Positions 54,465 through 64,000 of a DNA stretch of 64,000 nt are shown piece after piece. This DNA is from Azolla caroliniana (Eukaryota; Polypodiophyta), in the NCBI GenBank assembly GCA_043228905.1, contig JBHGNT010000011.1, positions 6,510,001 to 6,574,000 on the forward strand, in the 5' to 3' direction. The notes under the pieces are model-generated. The model was not told the DNA's origin. It did not search any database and worked only from the letters and a program-made list of their open reading frames with translations. Made by a program: the position numbers and the translations under genes. How positions within the stretch are numbered: position 1 is the first letter of the stretch; each line of letters starts with the position of its first letter.

Positions 54465-56596
54465 ATGAATCTAAGCAATGGCAAGCCCAGCTTGGCATCT
54501 CCATCTCCATCTCCATCTCCATCTCCATCTCCTGAGAAGAAGATCATATTCGAGCTCAGTGAGCAACAATGGCGTGAGCTTGAAGATCTATTCCTTGTCT
54601 ACCCTCGCCCTACCTCTGCTCACATCCATGGCTTCCTCCAAGCTCGTCCTTCTCTCTCATCCTTGGATCTAGAATTCCTCACAGATTGGTTTTCGGCCCG
54701 GAGGTACGCATCGACTAGGAAATGTAGCGTTATACTGCTTAGAAATGCTGAATATATAAACACAAATCCGAATTGTTTCGTGGAAACTCTGGTTATTATC
54801 TCTGATTGGAAACGTTTGAACGTTTCTCCTTGGAATTCGAGAGATATAGAGTGAAAGAGACCTCCACTGTCCATCGTAAAAAAATAAAAACGCCGTGCTT
54901 TCTGCAGACAAATCATCCATGATAACTTGCAAGGATTTATCTATGCTCATATGTGCGGATTTATTTAACTTTTTATGGAGATTCATTTTCCTATGGTTCT
55001 TGGGAACGCATAATGTTTTCCTGCTTTTAGATTTGATCATCACACGCACTATCACACAAGAGCTTTCTTTCTCCATGGCTTCAGCGTTGTAAGCAACCAA
55101 GATCACTCCAGGGTCTTCACCCATGTCTCTCCATGCTATCTGCAGAGAATTGAACTAGTGAGGAAATTTCAAGGCGTTATGTTGCAAGGCGTCATCTTCA
55201 TAATCAACCATGGTTTTTGCAGAGAAGATCAATGTCTTCGAAGAAGGTGAAACATATTCACACTACGTAATCAGTAAAGGTGTGTACATAAAGCACCGAG
55301 ACATCCTCCAAAAAAGCTGTGAATCCATTCGCAACAGTCATCTTGGTGCTTATGAAATGAGGCCTGCATAGAATCAACATAATGTGTTTGAATGTGTACG
55401 TATTAAGCATTGCAACGTTCTATAGAAAGAAGACTTTGTAGGAATGCTAGTAAAGTTGAAGCCTGCAAAAAGGCTAAATAATCTGTGCATATGCGGGTAC
55501 ATAAAACCTTGAAACTTACTCAGAAGAGCCCTGGATCAGTTCTTTGCAGACATCATGGTTGTTCATGGAGGTCAAGCCCGTAATCTGCACTAATAAAGCC
55601 TCTACAACTGAAGTGAAAGCATGAGACACAGCATTATTAATACAAAATGAACAGAAGAAATTTATACTTTTGATACATGTATGAGTTTAACGCAATAACT
55701 TATAGGGACATCTTTTCTTTTGCAGGTCGAAACAGAGAAGAGAAGAACATCTCTCTTCTATGATCCACATGAATGTAAAGCTCCAAGCTGAGCAATACTC
55801 TCTTCTTCTTCGGAATAGGGAGCTTCGTAGCCACACTATGGTTCTCAACATCGAAAATCAGCAATTGAAGAAACAGTTGGTTATGCAGTCTTTGAGAAAT
55901 TTACATCCTGCAGCAACTTCATCTACTCCATCATCGTCGTCATCGTTAACATTTGAAGAAGGTCGTAATGGTAGTTCTGAAAATGAAGAGGTTTGTAAAT
56001 TTTATTTTATTGTTACAAGAATTTTTGCATTCATGAGTTCTGATAATGAACCTGTGTATTCAATTTGTTTCCAGAAATGTTAGAATGAACTGTTTGATGA
56101 GATATAATCTTGAAATGAAGGAGGTTGATAGGAGTACTGAAAGTGAAAGAGGTGCTAAATGAGTTCGTTTACGAGATTGGTTATTTATTTAATGATATCT
56201 AAAATTGCAATTGAAGCACGTTCTATGTGCTAATCCAAGGACTGCTATATTTGTTGTTTACATGAATAACTGCATTAGCTGTTGAAATCTGATCTTGAAA
56301 AATATGGTATGACATGGTGTTGCCCTTGCTTTACTGATGGAACTGATTGAAACCATTGACTTCAGCATGTAGTTTGGACATTGGTTTTGATGAGGTATTT
56401 CTTTGAAGTTTGTTTTCTATCACTTTATAATAGTCTGCATAAAATATGGAAACTTCAGTTTCTTCAAGTTCTTGCGTTCTTACAAGTGACATGCAGGCAT
56501 TTGTTGAAGCTCTGAAGCATTTCTCACTTAATCTAGAGGACATTGCAGGTTGATCTGGGCTGGAGCAGTGATGGTGATTCATACAGCTCCTCATAG
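54465..56596 (+). CDS. Small homeodomain-leucine zipper protein, HD-Zip III-like, without START domain
   Basis: Three exons: 54465-54703 (CGGAG|GTACGC), 55726-55990 (TTGCAG|GTCG ... GAG|GTTTGT), 56549-56596 (TTGCAG|GTTGAT). The joined frame is 552 nt, 183 aa. First ATG in frame is 54465. Residues ~11-24 are a Ser-Pro repeat from a CATCTC hexamer array. Residues ~26-86 align by eye with the HD-Zip III homeodomain: LSEQQWRELEDLFLVYPRP, ARPSLSSLDL, DWFSARRSKQRRE. The zipper follows with Leu at 99, 106, 113, 120, 127, five exact heptads. The C-terminus is Ser-rich and acidic, ending SSDGDSYSSS. HD-Zip III proteins are normally over 800 aa with START and MEKHLA domains; both are absent. Helix 3 has Ser-Ala where Gln50-Asn51 are expected, so normal DNA contact is doubtful. 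It may act by dimerising with other HD-Zip proteins (inference). Confidence 0.75.
54495..54531 (+). repeat. (CATCTC)n coding microsatellite
   Basis: Six hexamers within exon 1 of the homeobox gene, translated as Ser-Pro dipeptides. Length changes would keep the frame. Confidence 0.9.
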
Positions 56597-57467
56597 TTGA
56601 TTCCAGCCAGTAGTCTACAACAATTTGAGTATAATATTCCCCTGCATTGAGAAAACGTTTCATATTTGCAAATAGAAAATGGATTATGATATTTAGATCA
56701 TCATCTTCAATAACACCATAACACCTTGTGTAAAGTTGAATTCAAAGATCCAAATTTAGCTATTATTAGGGTTCACACACCTTGAATTGAGTGACCCAAA
56801 TGAACTAATATGAGTGTTTGCATCCATATTCATGTCTCTATGAGCATAGGACTACGTTGGTATGGATGGGGCATGTCATTTGAACCTATAGATGTATGAA
56901 ATCAAGACCTTTTGCTAGTACTCTTGTTGCTTACCACCATGTCAATTATGATATGTGAGTAAGAAAGTTTTATTTTATTTAATTTCAAAATATGCAGACA
57001 TCCATAGTTCCCTTTACTTCACCCATTAATTCATGTAACCAACATCTCTATGGGCTTATCTTCTGTTCACGTATCATGAGTTCACAAATGGCGACATTTT
57101 TTTAACTTGGAAACTTCAACCCCCTTTAGAAAGACCAATAAAAGAGAGATGGAGTTAGTGTGCGAGAGTCCGTTTAATTCAATGCATTGACAAGACAGTA
57201 ACAGAATAAGTATACATGTGGTATAAATTTGAAGGGAGATTGGAGCTATAGCATACGAAGTTGGCTCATTGCACCATTGACAACGCTTGTTAAAGAGTGA
57301 ACACACTCTTTACTTCAACCCAATCCGTAAGAACAAGAGAACCTTGGTAGAATCTGGTATACTTCGGTCAAGCGCATATAGATGGCCAAATCTTGCTCAA
57401 ACTCATAAACTGTTGCACTTGTACTCAACATTTTGTTGGGACTATCCATGCAATCCATTAGATCCTT
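56597..57467. other. Intergenic, probable 3' UTR of the homeobox gene then spacer
   Basis: No coding frame with a recognisable motif. Ends at the copia 5' LTR. Confidence 0.5.
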
Positions 57468-57929
57468 CTTTGAGAATCAAGCTCAACATAGTACAACATG
57501 TGAACACACCTTTTGAGAATCCATGATTACTCAAAAGTCAAGAGTCACACCACTACTCTCTACACATTAACTATGTGTCATAGAATCATATTCTATGACA
57601 CATAACTAATGAGTTACATATTCCCCATGACTATGAGTCTTCACATTCCCCAAGAGAGAGTGGTTGGTGTAGTTAGTTAATGAAGAGAGAGGGTGACTAT
57701 ATATAAAACACCCTTCTCCTATTTCATACTAAGTCGATTGTGAATCCTTGTTATGCTGCATTTTGTAAATCTTATTCTACTTGTGAAATACACACCTTCT
57801 TGAGTATTCTATTTTCCTCTCATTTATCTATCTTGACTTCTCTTTTATCTCCTCTCTTTTTCTCTCACACATATACGCACATAACGCACATATATTCCGC
57901 TGCACAAGAATCACCATTGATTCTTTACA
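57468..57929 (+). mobile_element. Copia 5' LTR
   Basis: TTGAGAATCAAGCTCAACAT...TTCTTTACA, 462 bp; the first two bases of TGTTGAG are mutated. Matches 62403-62672. Contains a 15-bp-stem hairpin (TATGTGTCATAGAAT with its inverse, 57572-57604) and a TATA box (CTATATATAAAA, 57698-57709). The primer-binding site follows immediately. Confidence 0.9.
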
Positions 57930-57941
57930 TGGTATCAGAGC
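57930..57941 (+). promoter_or_regulatory. Primer-binding site, initiator tRNA-Met type
   Basis: TGGTATCAGAGC, the usual copia primer-binding site, complementary to the 3' end of plant tRNA-iMet, starts at the LTR boundary. Confidence 0.9.
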
Positions 57942-58095
57942 GATTTGGTAGCTAAATCTAACCCACTCGCCTCATCATGATCGTGTGTTTGCTCTACGCC
58001 AACGTTCAAGAAGAACCGGCTCATCGCTATCGTAGTACCACTACATAGCTCGTGTTCGAGAGAGAAGGAAAAGAAGAAAGGAAGCTTAATCGACA

Positions 58096-58920
58096 ATGAA
58101 TACGCAAATGGGGAGCGCTCTCCCTAGCGAGAAGTTGGACCGAAACAACTTCACATCTTGGGAGTACAAGATGCACCAATACCTTGTCGGCCAAGGCTAT
58201 TGGGGTTACATCAAGGGAGCACAAGAAAACCAACCCAGCCCGAAAGACGTTGACTATGCAACTTGGGAGCATGCGGCAAGCCGAGTGAGGTATTGCTTGG
58301 CGACATGTGTTCATGACCACATGCTCGGCTACATTTGAGAAGCCGAAACGCCAAAGGAAGTGTGGGAGAATCTATGAAAGATTTTCGCCACCAACACAAT
58401 CGCGAGAAAGCTTCAACTCCGCCAAGAGTTAAACAACATCCAACAATGGGATATGTCCATCACGAGCTACACCTTGAAGCTCAAGGAGCATTGTGACTCG
58501 CTCGGCTCGATAAGCGTCAACGTGGAGGATGACGAAATGGTGCAAATATGCCTCGGCTGCCTTGCGCCACGGTTCGGCGCGATGCGGACCGCCGTACTAG
58601 CATGGGAGAATCCTCCCTCTTTCTTCAATCTTCAATCCATGTTGTTGGTCGCCACATGCTCTACACGCATTCAGATGGAGGAAGAGGATGCGACCGTGCA
58701 AGTAGAGGCTGATTCGGCCAAGGACGAGGCGGATGAGGCCCGACTTACGAAAACAACTTGCAATTTCGGCATTAAGATGGAAGCCATGGAGGAACCTTCA
58801 GAAGAAGGGGGAGCTTCCATACCGGTCCGAGCTGACAAAACTCGATCGAATGCGGATATTGCGGCAAAATCGGCCACCACGAAGAAGAGTGCCGAAAGAA
58901 GATGCACGGTCAGCTTCTAG
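58096..58920 (+). pseudogene. Copia gag with zinc knuckle, broken
   Basis: ATG at 58096: LDRNNFTSWEYKMHQYLVGQ, DYATWEHAASRVRYCLATCV, TGA near 58338, TGA near 58375, then MSITSYTLKLKEHCDSLGSI. The CCHC knuckle CGYCGKIGHHEEEC (58851-58892) is now in another frame, showing a frameshift upstream. About 275 residues, normal for copia gag. Confidence 0.9.
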
Positions 58921-61900
58921 TAGTCAACAACTAATCAGTTACGCTACCAATTCCGACTATGACGATCGTGGTGGAATGTTCGTAATGAGATATAGAGAAA
59001 ATTCTATGTCGGCCTCTACTTCAACTCTACGTGCCTCCGGTCCGGAAGAAGTATGGTTCGTCGACTCTAGTGCTTCGAATCATATGACGTCTCATCAAGG
59101 ATGGTTCCGAGAACTTCGAGAGCCGGACCGACCCAACTATGTCGAAACTGGAGACGACACTACGCATCCGATTTGACACATCGGCAATGTCCCATTTGGC
59201 AAAGAAGGTAACCAAACTTTTATTAAAATTTTCTTGCATGTACCAACCATTACAAAGAATGCGGTCTCCGCCGGCCAAATTGTTGAGCAAGGGATGTAAG
59301 TACAATTTAATCAAGGCGGTTGCTTCATCAAAAAAGAAGGCCAACTCATCGCTCGCAGGTGAAGAGAGGGCCGAATGTTCATTCTCGAATCGCACGAGAT
59401 GAAATCGGCCATGTTCGCAAAGGGCACGAAAGTCGATTCCGACATAGAGTTATGGCACAAGCGGATTGGCCATATCAACCTCCAAAAGCTCAAGGCAATG
59501 CAATTGAAAGGAGTCGTCATCGGGCTCCCGACATTCAAGGAGAAAGAGATTGAAGGCGTGTGTGCCGCTTGCCAATTCGGCAAGCAACATCGGCACCCAT
59601 TTCCGAAGGAGCGGAACGTGAGCAAAGGCATACTAGACGTAATTCATTCCGATGTATGGGGTCCAACTCAGATGGCTACATTCGGCGGATGCCGATACTA
59701 CGTGGCCTTCATCGATGACTTCTCCAGGCACACCTGGATCTACCCCATGTGGCAAAAGAGCGAAGTGTTCGGACACTTCCAAAAATTTAAGAATGAAGTA
59801 GAGAAAGCCACGGTCCGACATGTACGATGCCTTCGATCAGATGCAGGCAAGGAATATTTCTCGGATGAGTTTATGACATATCTATGGAAAGAAGGAATTC
59901 AGCGACAGTTTTTGTGTCGACATATGCCACAACAAAATGGAGTGGCCGAACGAAAGAATGAGCACATCCTTGAAGTAGCATGGGCCATGATAAACGAAAA
60001 GCATGTGCCGAAGTCGTACTGGGCAAAAGCGGCTAACATGGACGTATACCTCATGAATCAGTGTACAACATCGGGTGTGCACAAACCTACTCCGGATGAG
60101 AAGTTTTTCAGAAAGAAGCCGAACCTATCACATGTTCGGATATTCGTCTCCATTGCGTACGTGCACATCCTCGACGAGAAGCAACAAAAGCTAGACCCAA
60201 AGTCAGAGAAATGTATCCTCGTAGGATACTCACTGGAGCAAAAAGGGTACAAGTGCTATAACACCTCAACTCGAAAATCTCGAGTAAGTTAAGACGTCAT
60301 TTTTGACGAGTCTGCATCCTGGTACGCACCAGAGACAACTTCAACTCCGATTCCGCTCGAACCGGAATCCGACGAAATAGAGATTGAAGCCGACAAGTTC
60401 GAAGAAAGGCCGATTATGACAAGGCTTAGTGGACCACAAGAGCCTCCGAGCGATCAAAGCACATCTCGGCTGAGTCCGAAGCTGGACAAAGGGAAGGCGA
60501 AAATGCCGGAGTATGAAGATGACCACTTTCACGACAATGAATCAACTCACTCCCTCGATAGTGAGTTCGACGGCCTTCACATCCAGTCAAATGGAGTGAA
60601 GAAAGCCTTAGTATCCGTAAACGAGAAGCTCTGCCGATCCACTCATGAAAAGAATCCTGTAAGCCGATTCGGCTACAACGATTATATGGCGTACCATTAC
60701 GCCTTTATGATGAAGGTAGCGACAGTACGGGAGTCGAAAACCTTTTCCGAAGCCGTGAAGGACCCGCAATGGGTCAAAGCAATGAACGAGGAGATGCGGG
60801 CACTTTGCAAGAATGAAACATGGGATCTCGTTCCCCACTCACCACACAAGAAGACGATCGGTTGCAGATGGATCTACAAGGTGAAGTATAATGCCGACGG
60901 CTCTGTAAACTGCGACAAAGCTCGACTCGTAGCGAAAGGATACGCACAAACATATGGAGTCGACTACGAAGAGACATTTGCCCTGATGACAAAGATGAGG
61001 ACTGTGCGGACTGTGATCGCACTCGCAACGGCGAAAGGGTGGCACCTCCACCAAATGGACGTCAAGAACGCCTTTCTTCAAGGCGAATTAGAAGAGGAGG
61101 TGTACATGGTACAACCACCCGGCTTCGAATCCAACATTCATCCGAAACCCATATGTCAACTCAAGAAGCCTCTCTACAGCCTCAAGCAAGCACCACGTGC
61201 TTGGCATTCGAAGATTACGCAATATCTTCATCAAATCGGCTTTCGAATGTCGAAATCTGACAACTCCATCTACGTACGAAACTTTCTCCTCGATTATCAT
61301 CATCCTAAACGTGGATGATCTGGTCATTGGAGGAGAAAGTTTAGTCGATATCAACAAGATGAAATCCCTCCTCTCCAACAAATTCGAGATGACGGACATG
61401 AAGGAACTTCATTAGTTCCTAGGCATTGAAGTAATTCGGATTCCGACCAGCATTATGATTTCTCAACGACACTACATTCTCAACTTGTTATACAAGTTCG
61501 GGATGACAGAGTGCAAATCTCTGTCAACCCCTCTCGATCGAAACCTCAAACTAGATGCTGACTCCGGCACAGACGAGTGCGAGCCAACTCAATATCGACA
61601 ATTGATCGGGAGCCTCATCTATGTCACGATCACGCGACCCGACCTAACCTATCTAGTCGTCCTCCTTAGCCAATGCATGCAAACTCCGCAAGATATCCAT
61701 TTCGATTGCGCTAAGCAAGTATTACGATATGTGAGCAGCACAATGGATTACAACATCCTCTATGCATCGGCCAAACCAATTCGACTCGAAGGGTACACTG
61801 ATCCTGATTGGGCCGGCTATAGAGCGGATCAACGATTGACCTCCGGATTTGTCTCCTCGCTTGGTAGCGGAGCAATATCTTAGAGTAGTAAAAAGCAGCC

Positions 61901-62408
61901 TACTATCGCACTTTCGAGTACGGAGGCCGAATACAGGGGCGCAACCATAGCTGCATGTGAAGCTGTATGGCTCAAGAGGATTTTGAAGGATCTGGGCATT
62001 CCCATCAAAGATCTGACTCCCATTTATTGCAACAACATGAGCAATATATATCTGGCTCGGAACCCAGTGTTCCACGCATGCACAAAGCATATCTAAGTGC
62101 ACTACCACTTCATTCGAGAGCGTGTTCAGGCCGGAGATGTTGATCTTCTACACATCAACACGAATCTTCAGACAACCGACATCTTCACCAAGGCCCTAGG
62201 AGCTGACAAGCTTCGGCAATTCGTGTCAGACCTTGGATTGACGATCCCTGACTTGCCAAGCTTGAGGGGGAGTACAAGCGAGAACGGATACCGTCCGAAC
62301 TGGGTACAAGCCGAAACGGACATCGGAGATCATCCGAACCGGATACCAGCCGAAGCGGACATCAATCGAAAGGAACCAACCCAAGTTGAGCTTGAGGGGG
62401 CGTGTTGA
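58921..62408 (+). pseudogene. Copia pol: protease, integrase, RT, RNase H, broken
   Basis: Protease WFVDSSASNHM (59054 on; Asp at 59063, DSG changed to DSS). TGA at 59174. Open integrase frame 59375-60292 with LWHKRIGHINLQK, CAACQFGKQ (HHCC), VIHSDVWGP, LRSDAGKEYFSDEF, QQNGVAERKN, CILVGYSLEQ. TAA near 60291. RT frame 60416-61318: [41 protein letters not shown] frameshift and a changed catalytic box, NVDD instead of YVDD (61308-61319), follow. RNase H: SGFVSSLGSGAIS, TAG near 61881, ALSSTEAEYRGATIAA, then YCNNMSN where YCDN is usual, IFTKALGADKLRQF. It ends with TGA at 62406-62408, just inside the 3' LTR. Confidence 0.9.
62392..62402 (+). promoter_or_regulatory. Copia polypurine tract
   Basis: TTGAGGGGGCG immediately before TGTTGAGAATC at 62403. 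Confidence 0.75.
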
Positions 62409-62672
62409 GAATCAAGCTCAACATAGTACAACATGTGAACACACCTTTTGAGAATCCATGATCACTCAAAGGTCAGGAGTCACACCACTACTCTCTACAC
62501 ATTAACTATGTGTCATAAAATCATATTCTATGACACATAACTAATCAGTTACATATTCCCCATGACTATGAGTCTTCCCATTCCCCAAGAGAGAGTGGTT
62601 GTTGTAGTTAGTTAATGAAGAGAGAGGGTGACTATACATATATAAAGCACCCTTCTCCTACTTCCTACTAAG
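62403..62672 (+). mobile_element. Copia 3' LTR, cut by a gypsy insertion
   Basis: Matches the first ~270 bases of the 5' LTR, including the hairpin (62507-62539, one stem mismatch) and TATA region. Homology stops at CTACTAAG / TGTTGAG, where another LTR begins. The remaining ~190 bases are expected beyond the window's right edge. Confidence 0.85.
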
Positions 62673-63255
62673 TGTTGAGAAATCATTCATTCAAATCACA
62701 ATAAGCGAACTATGCTGAAATACGAATCACAGATATGCAAGAAAACAGGACAACAATGGTGTACAGAGATTTAACGTGGAAACCTGAACACTGTTATCGG
62801 CTGGCAAGAAGGCTTAAAGAGGTCCAAATCAGAGTGTGAAAATGAATAGTTTATTCAGGAACTATTGTAATTAGTAATATTAATATAGATATTAATATAT
62901 GAGAAGATGTGGACGGACGGACCGGAATTGGTATGCCGATCCGGATCCGGACCGATCTCGTAAAGGTGCCGGTTGACACCGTTTTGTAATTCGCACCGGA
63001 GACCTATATAAAAGGCCGGTTATAATGTAATCAGGAGCGGATAATTAATAGAGCTTATTGTCTTAATCTTCCAGTGTTGATTACCGTTCTATATTCATTG
63101 TTCTATCTTACGCGTGTTAATTACGGATTGCTAAGTAACCAATTAAGGTCTAATTAAGCATTGTACCGTAAGTCATTCTGCCGTACCACCCTTTGGTGAA
63201 GTGTCTTAAGTGGACACCCTGTGTTAGGCTGTTGTCCGGCCCTAGGATTAACACA
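62673..63255 (+). mobile_element. Gypsy 5' LTR nested in the copia LTR
   Basis: TGTTGAGAAATCATTC... to about ...GGATTAACA(CA). TATA box CTATATAAAAG at 63004-63014, then a leader. No tRNA-like module was seen here, unlike the other gypsy LTRs. A primer-binding-site-like TGGCGACCACGATTC follows at 63261. The boundary is good on the left (inside the copia LTR) and approximate on the right. Confidence 0.7.
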
Positions 63256-63260
63256 GTTTT

Positions 63261-63275
63261 TGGCGACCACGATTC
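63261..63275 (+). promoter_or_regulatory. Putative gypsy primer-binding site
   Basis: TGGCGACCACGATTC starts with the TGG that pairs with a tRNA CCA end and resembles the TGGCGAC sites of several plant gypsy elements. The priming tRNA cannot be assigned here. Confidence 0.5.
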
Positions 63276-63308
63276 CTGCACAATCGCAGTGAACAACGGC
63301 AGGAATGG

Positions 63309-64000
63309 ATGACTAGGCCAACAGACGACCCGGTTACGGAGAGAGCACGAAGACTTGCTGAACGGAGAAGGCGACGAGAGGCTTTCCAGCAAACAGCGGA
63401 AGAAATCCGAATGGATCGATCATTTTCCAAAGTGATCCGGAAAGTGGTGGAGGAGTTAGTTCATCTGCAACAAAACGCCTACCCGGACGAAGGAAGCAGC
63501 TTAAGCAGCCTCCGGGGAGCGGAAACCCTTCTCCAGGCCTTGACCGGAAGAGACGGCGAATCCGAAGCGTTTTCAGCGCTGGAATCGGATTCGGAAGGGG
63601 GTTACAGCGCGCACACGAACTATTGCAGCAGTAACGACACCCCAGGAGGACCGGAGGATGAGGAGTCAGATACATTACCGACACCGGAACCAGAGTTGGC
63701 GGACCGGGAACCTCCAGCACTAGACGTGGAGCAACCTTCGGAGACGGAGAAAGACCGGCAAAAACCTCCAACAACGGAAGTCGAGCTGACAACACCAAAG
63801 GAAGACCGACAAAGACCTCCAATGCCAACGGAACAGCAGGAAAGACCACCAACACCGCCAGCCCGCGTACCGACACTGGACGACGACATGTCGTCCCAGT
63901 ACTCCAAGTATAGGGATGATCCGGACGCGGAGGCTCATGTTCATGCGTTCCAACAAACATGGGAGGCGAACCATGTGTCACAACGGTTAACCGCGGCAGA
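63309..64000 (+). CDS. Gypsy gag, N-terminal part (runs off the window)
   Basis: ATG at 63309 opens 230 codons without a stop to the window edge. Order: a basic, Arg-rich N-terminus (ERARRLAERRRREAFQQTAE), a helical part (FSKVIRKVVEELVHLQQNAY), an acidic Ser/Glu/Pro linker (residues ~95-195). The start of a retrotransposon gag-type capsid follows (KYRDDPDAEAHVHAFQQTWE, then ANHVSQRL). An earlier ATG at 63305 stops after three codons. This is the only gag here that is open as far as can be seen, so the nested gypsy may be young. Confidence 0.75.
   Translation, partial: MTRPTDDPVTERARRLAERRRRREAFQQTAEEIRMDRSFSKVIRKVVEELVHLQQNAYPDEGSSLSSLRGAETLLQALTGRDGESEAFSALESDSEGGYSAHTNYCSSNDTPGGPEDEESDTLPTPEPELADREPPALDVEQPSETEKDRQKPPTTEVELTTPKEDRQRPPMPTEQQERPPTPPARVPTLDDDMSSQYSKYRDDPDAEAHVHAFQQTWEANHVSQRLTAA

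Noticed and set aside
54669-55124. Minus-strand 151-codon frame over the homeobox intron
   Set aside because: Overlaps exon 1 and intron 1 of the homeobox gene on the other strand and has no domain.

Overview
The window looks like nuclear DNA of a land plant. It has intron-containing genes with GT..AG junctions, an NF-YA transcription-factor gene with a miR169-type site in its 3' UTR, a homeodomain/leucine-zipper gene, plant-style Ty1/copia and Ty3/gypsy retrotransposons (one with a tRNA-iMet primer-binding site), and GT/AC/CT microsatellites. Most of it is repeat-derived. The mix suggests a large, transposon-rich genome; a fern, lycophyte or gymnosperm is possible, but the sequence alone does not settle the lineage.

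Layout. 1-6.3 kb: fragments of a gypsy tail and LTR, a minus-strand gypsy integrase/chromodomain, a copia RT/RNase H with its 3' LTR, the C-terminal part of a LINE protein and a minus-strand LTR. 6.3-16.1 kb: a candidate large DNA transposon with two decayed genes on opposite strands that converge (a transposase-like gene on + and an unrecognised gene on -). Each gene is interrupted by a 1.5-2 kb array built on the palindrome TAGCTAATTAGCTA. On the + gene the array lies in an intron that can be placed to the base. 16.1-34.3 kb: a minus-strand copia fragment, two gypsy copies of one family arranged tail to tail (about 17.6-24.5 kb on +, 24.5-31 kb on -), a nested solo LTR, a second minus-strand copia and another LTR fragment. 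34.3-41.3 kb: a chromodomain gypsy with its LTR, a tandemly duplicated gag-like segment, two solo LTRs with target-site duplications, another copia RT/RNase H and a decayed gypsy tail. 41.3-48 kb: the NF-YA gene. 48-54.4 kb: AT-rich intergenic DNA. 54.4-56.6 kb: a three-exon gene for a small homeodomain-leucine zipper protein resembling the N-terminus of HD-Zip III but without the START/MEKHLA part. 57.5-62.7 kb: a nearly full-length but broken copia. From 62,673: a gypsy element inserted into the 3' LTR of that copia, with an open gag frame running off the window.

Only the two transcription-factor genes look like functional host genes. Three observations stand out. (1) At least seven LTR copies from several gypsy LTR types carry a tRNA-like A box/B box module, always antisense to the element and, where a TATA box is visible, upstream of it. 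(2) The palindromic arrays sit between exons of both transposon genes. (3) The HD-Zip III-like protein has a perfect five-heptad leucine zipper but lacks the invariant homeodomain Asn51. All calls were made by reading the sequence; no database search was run.
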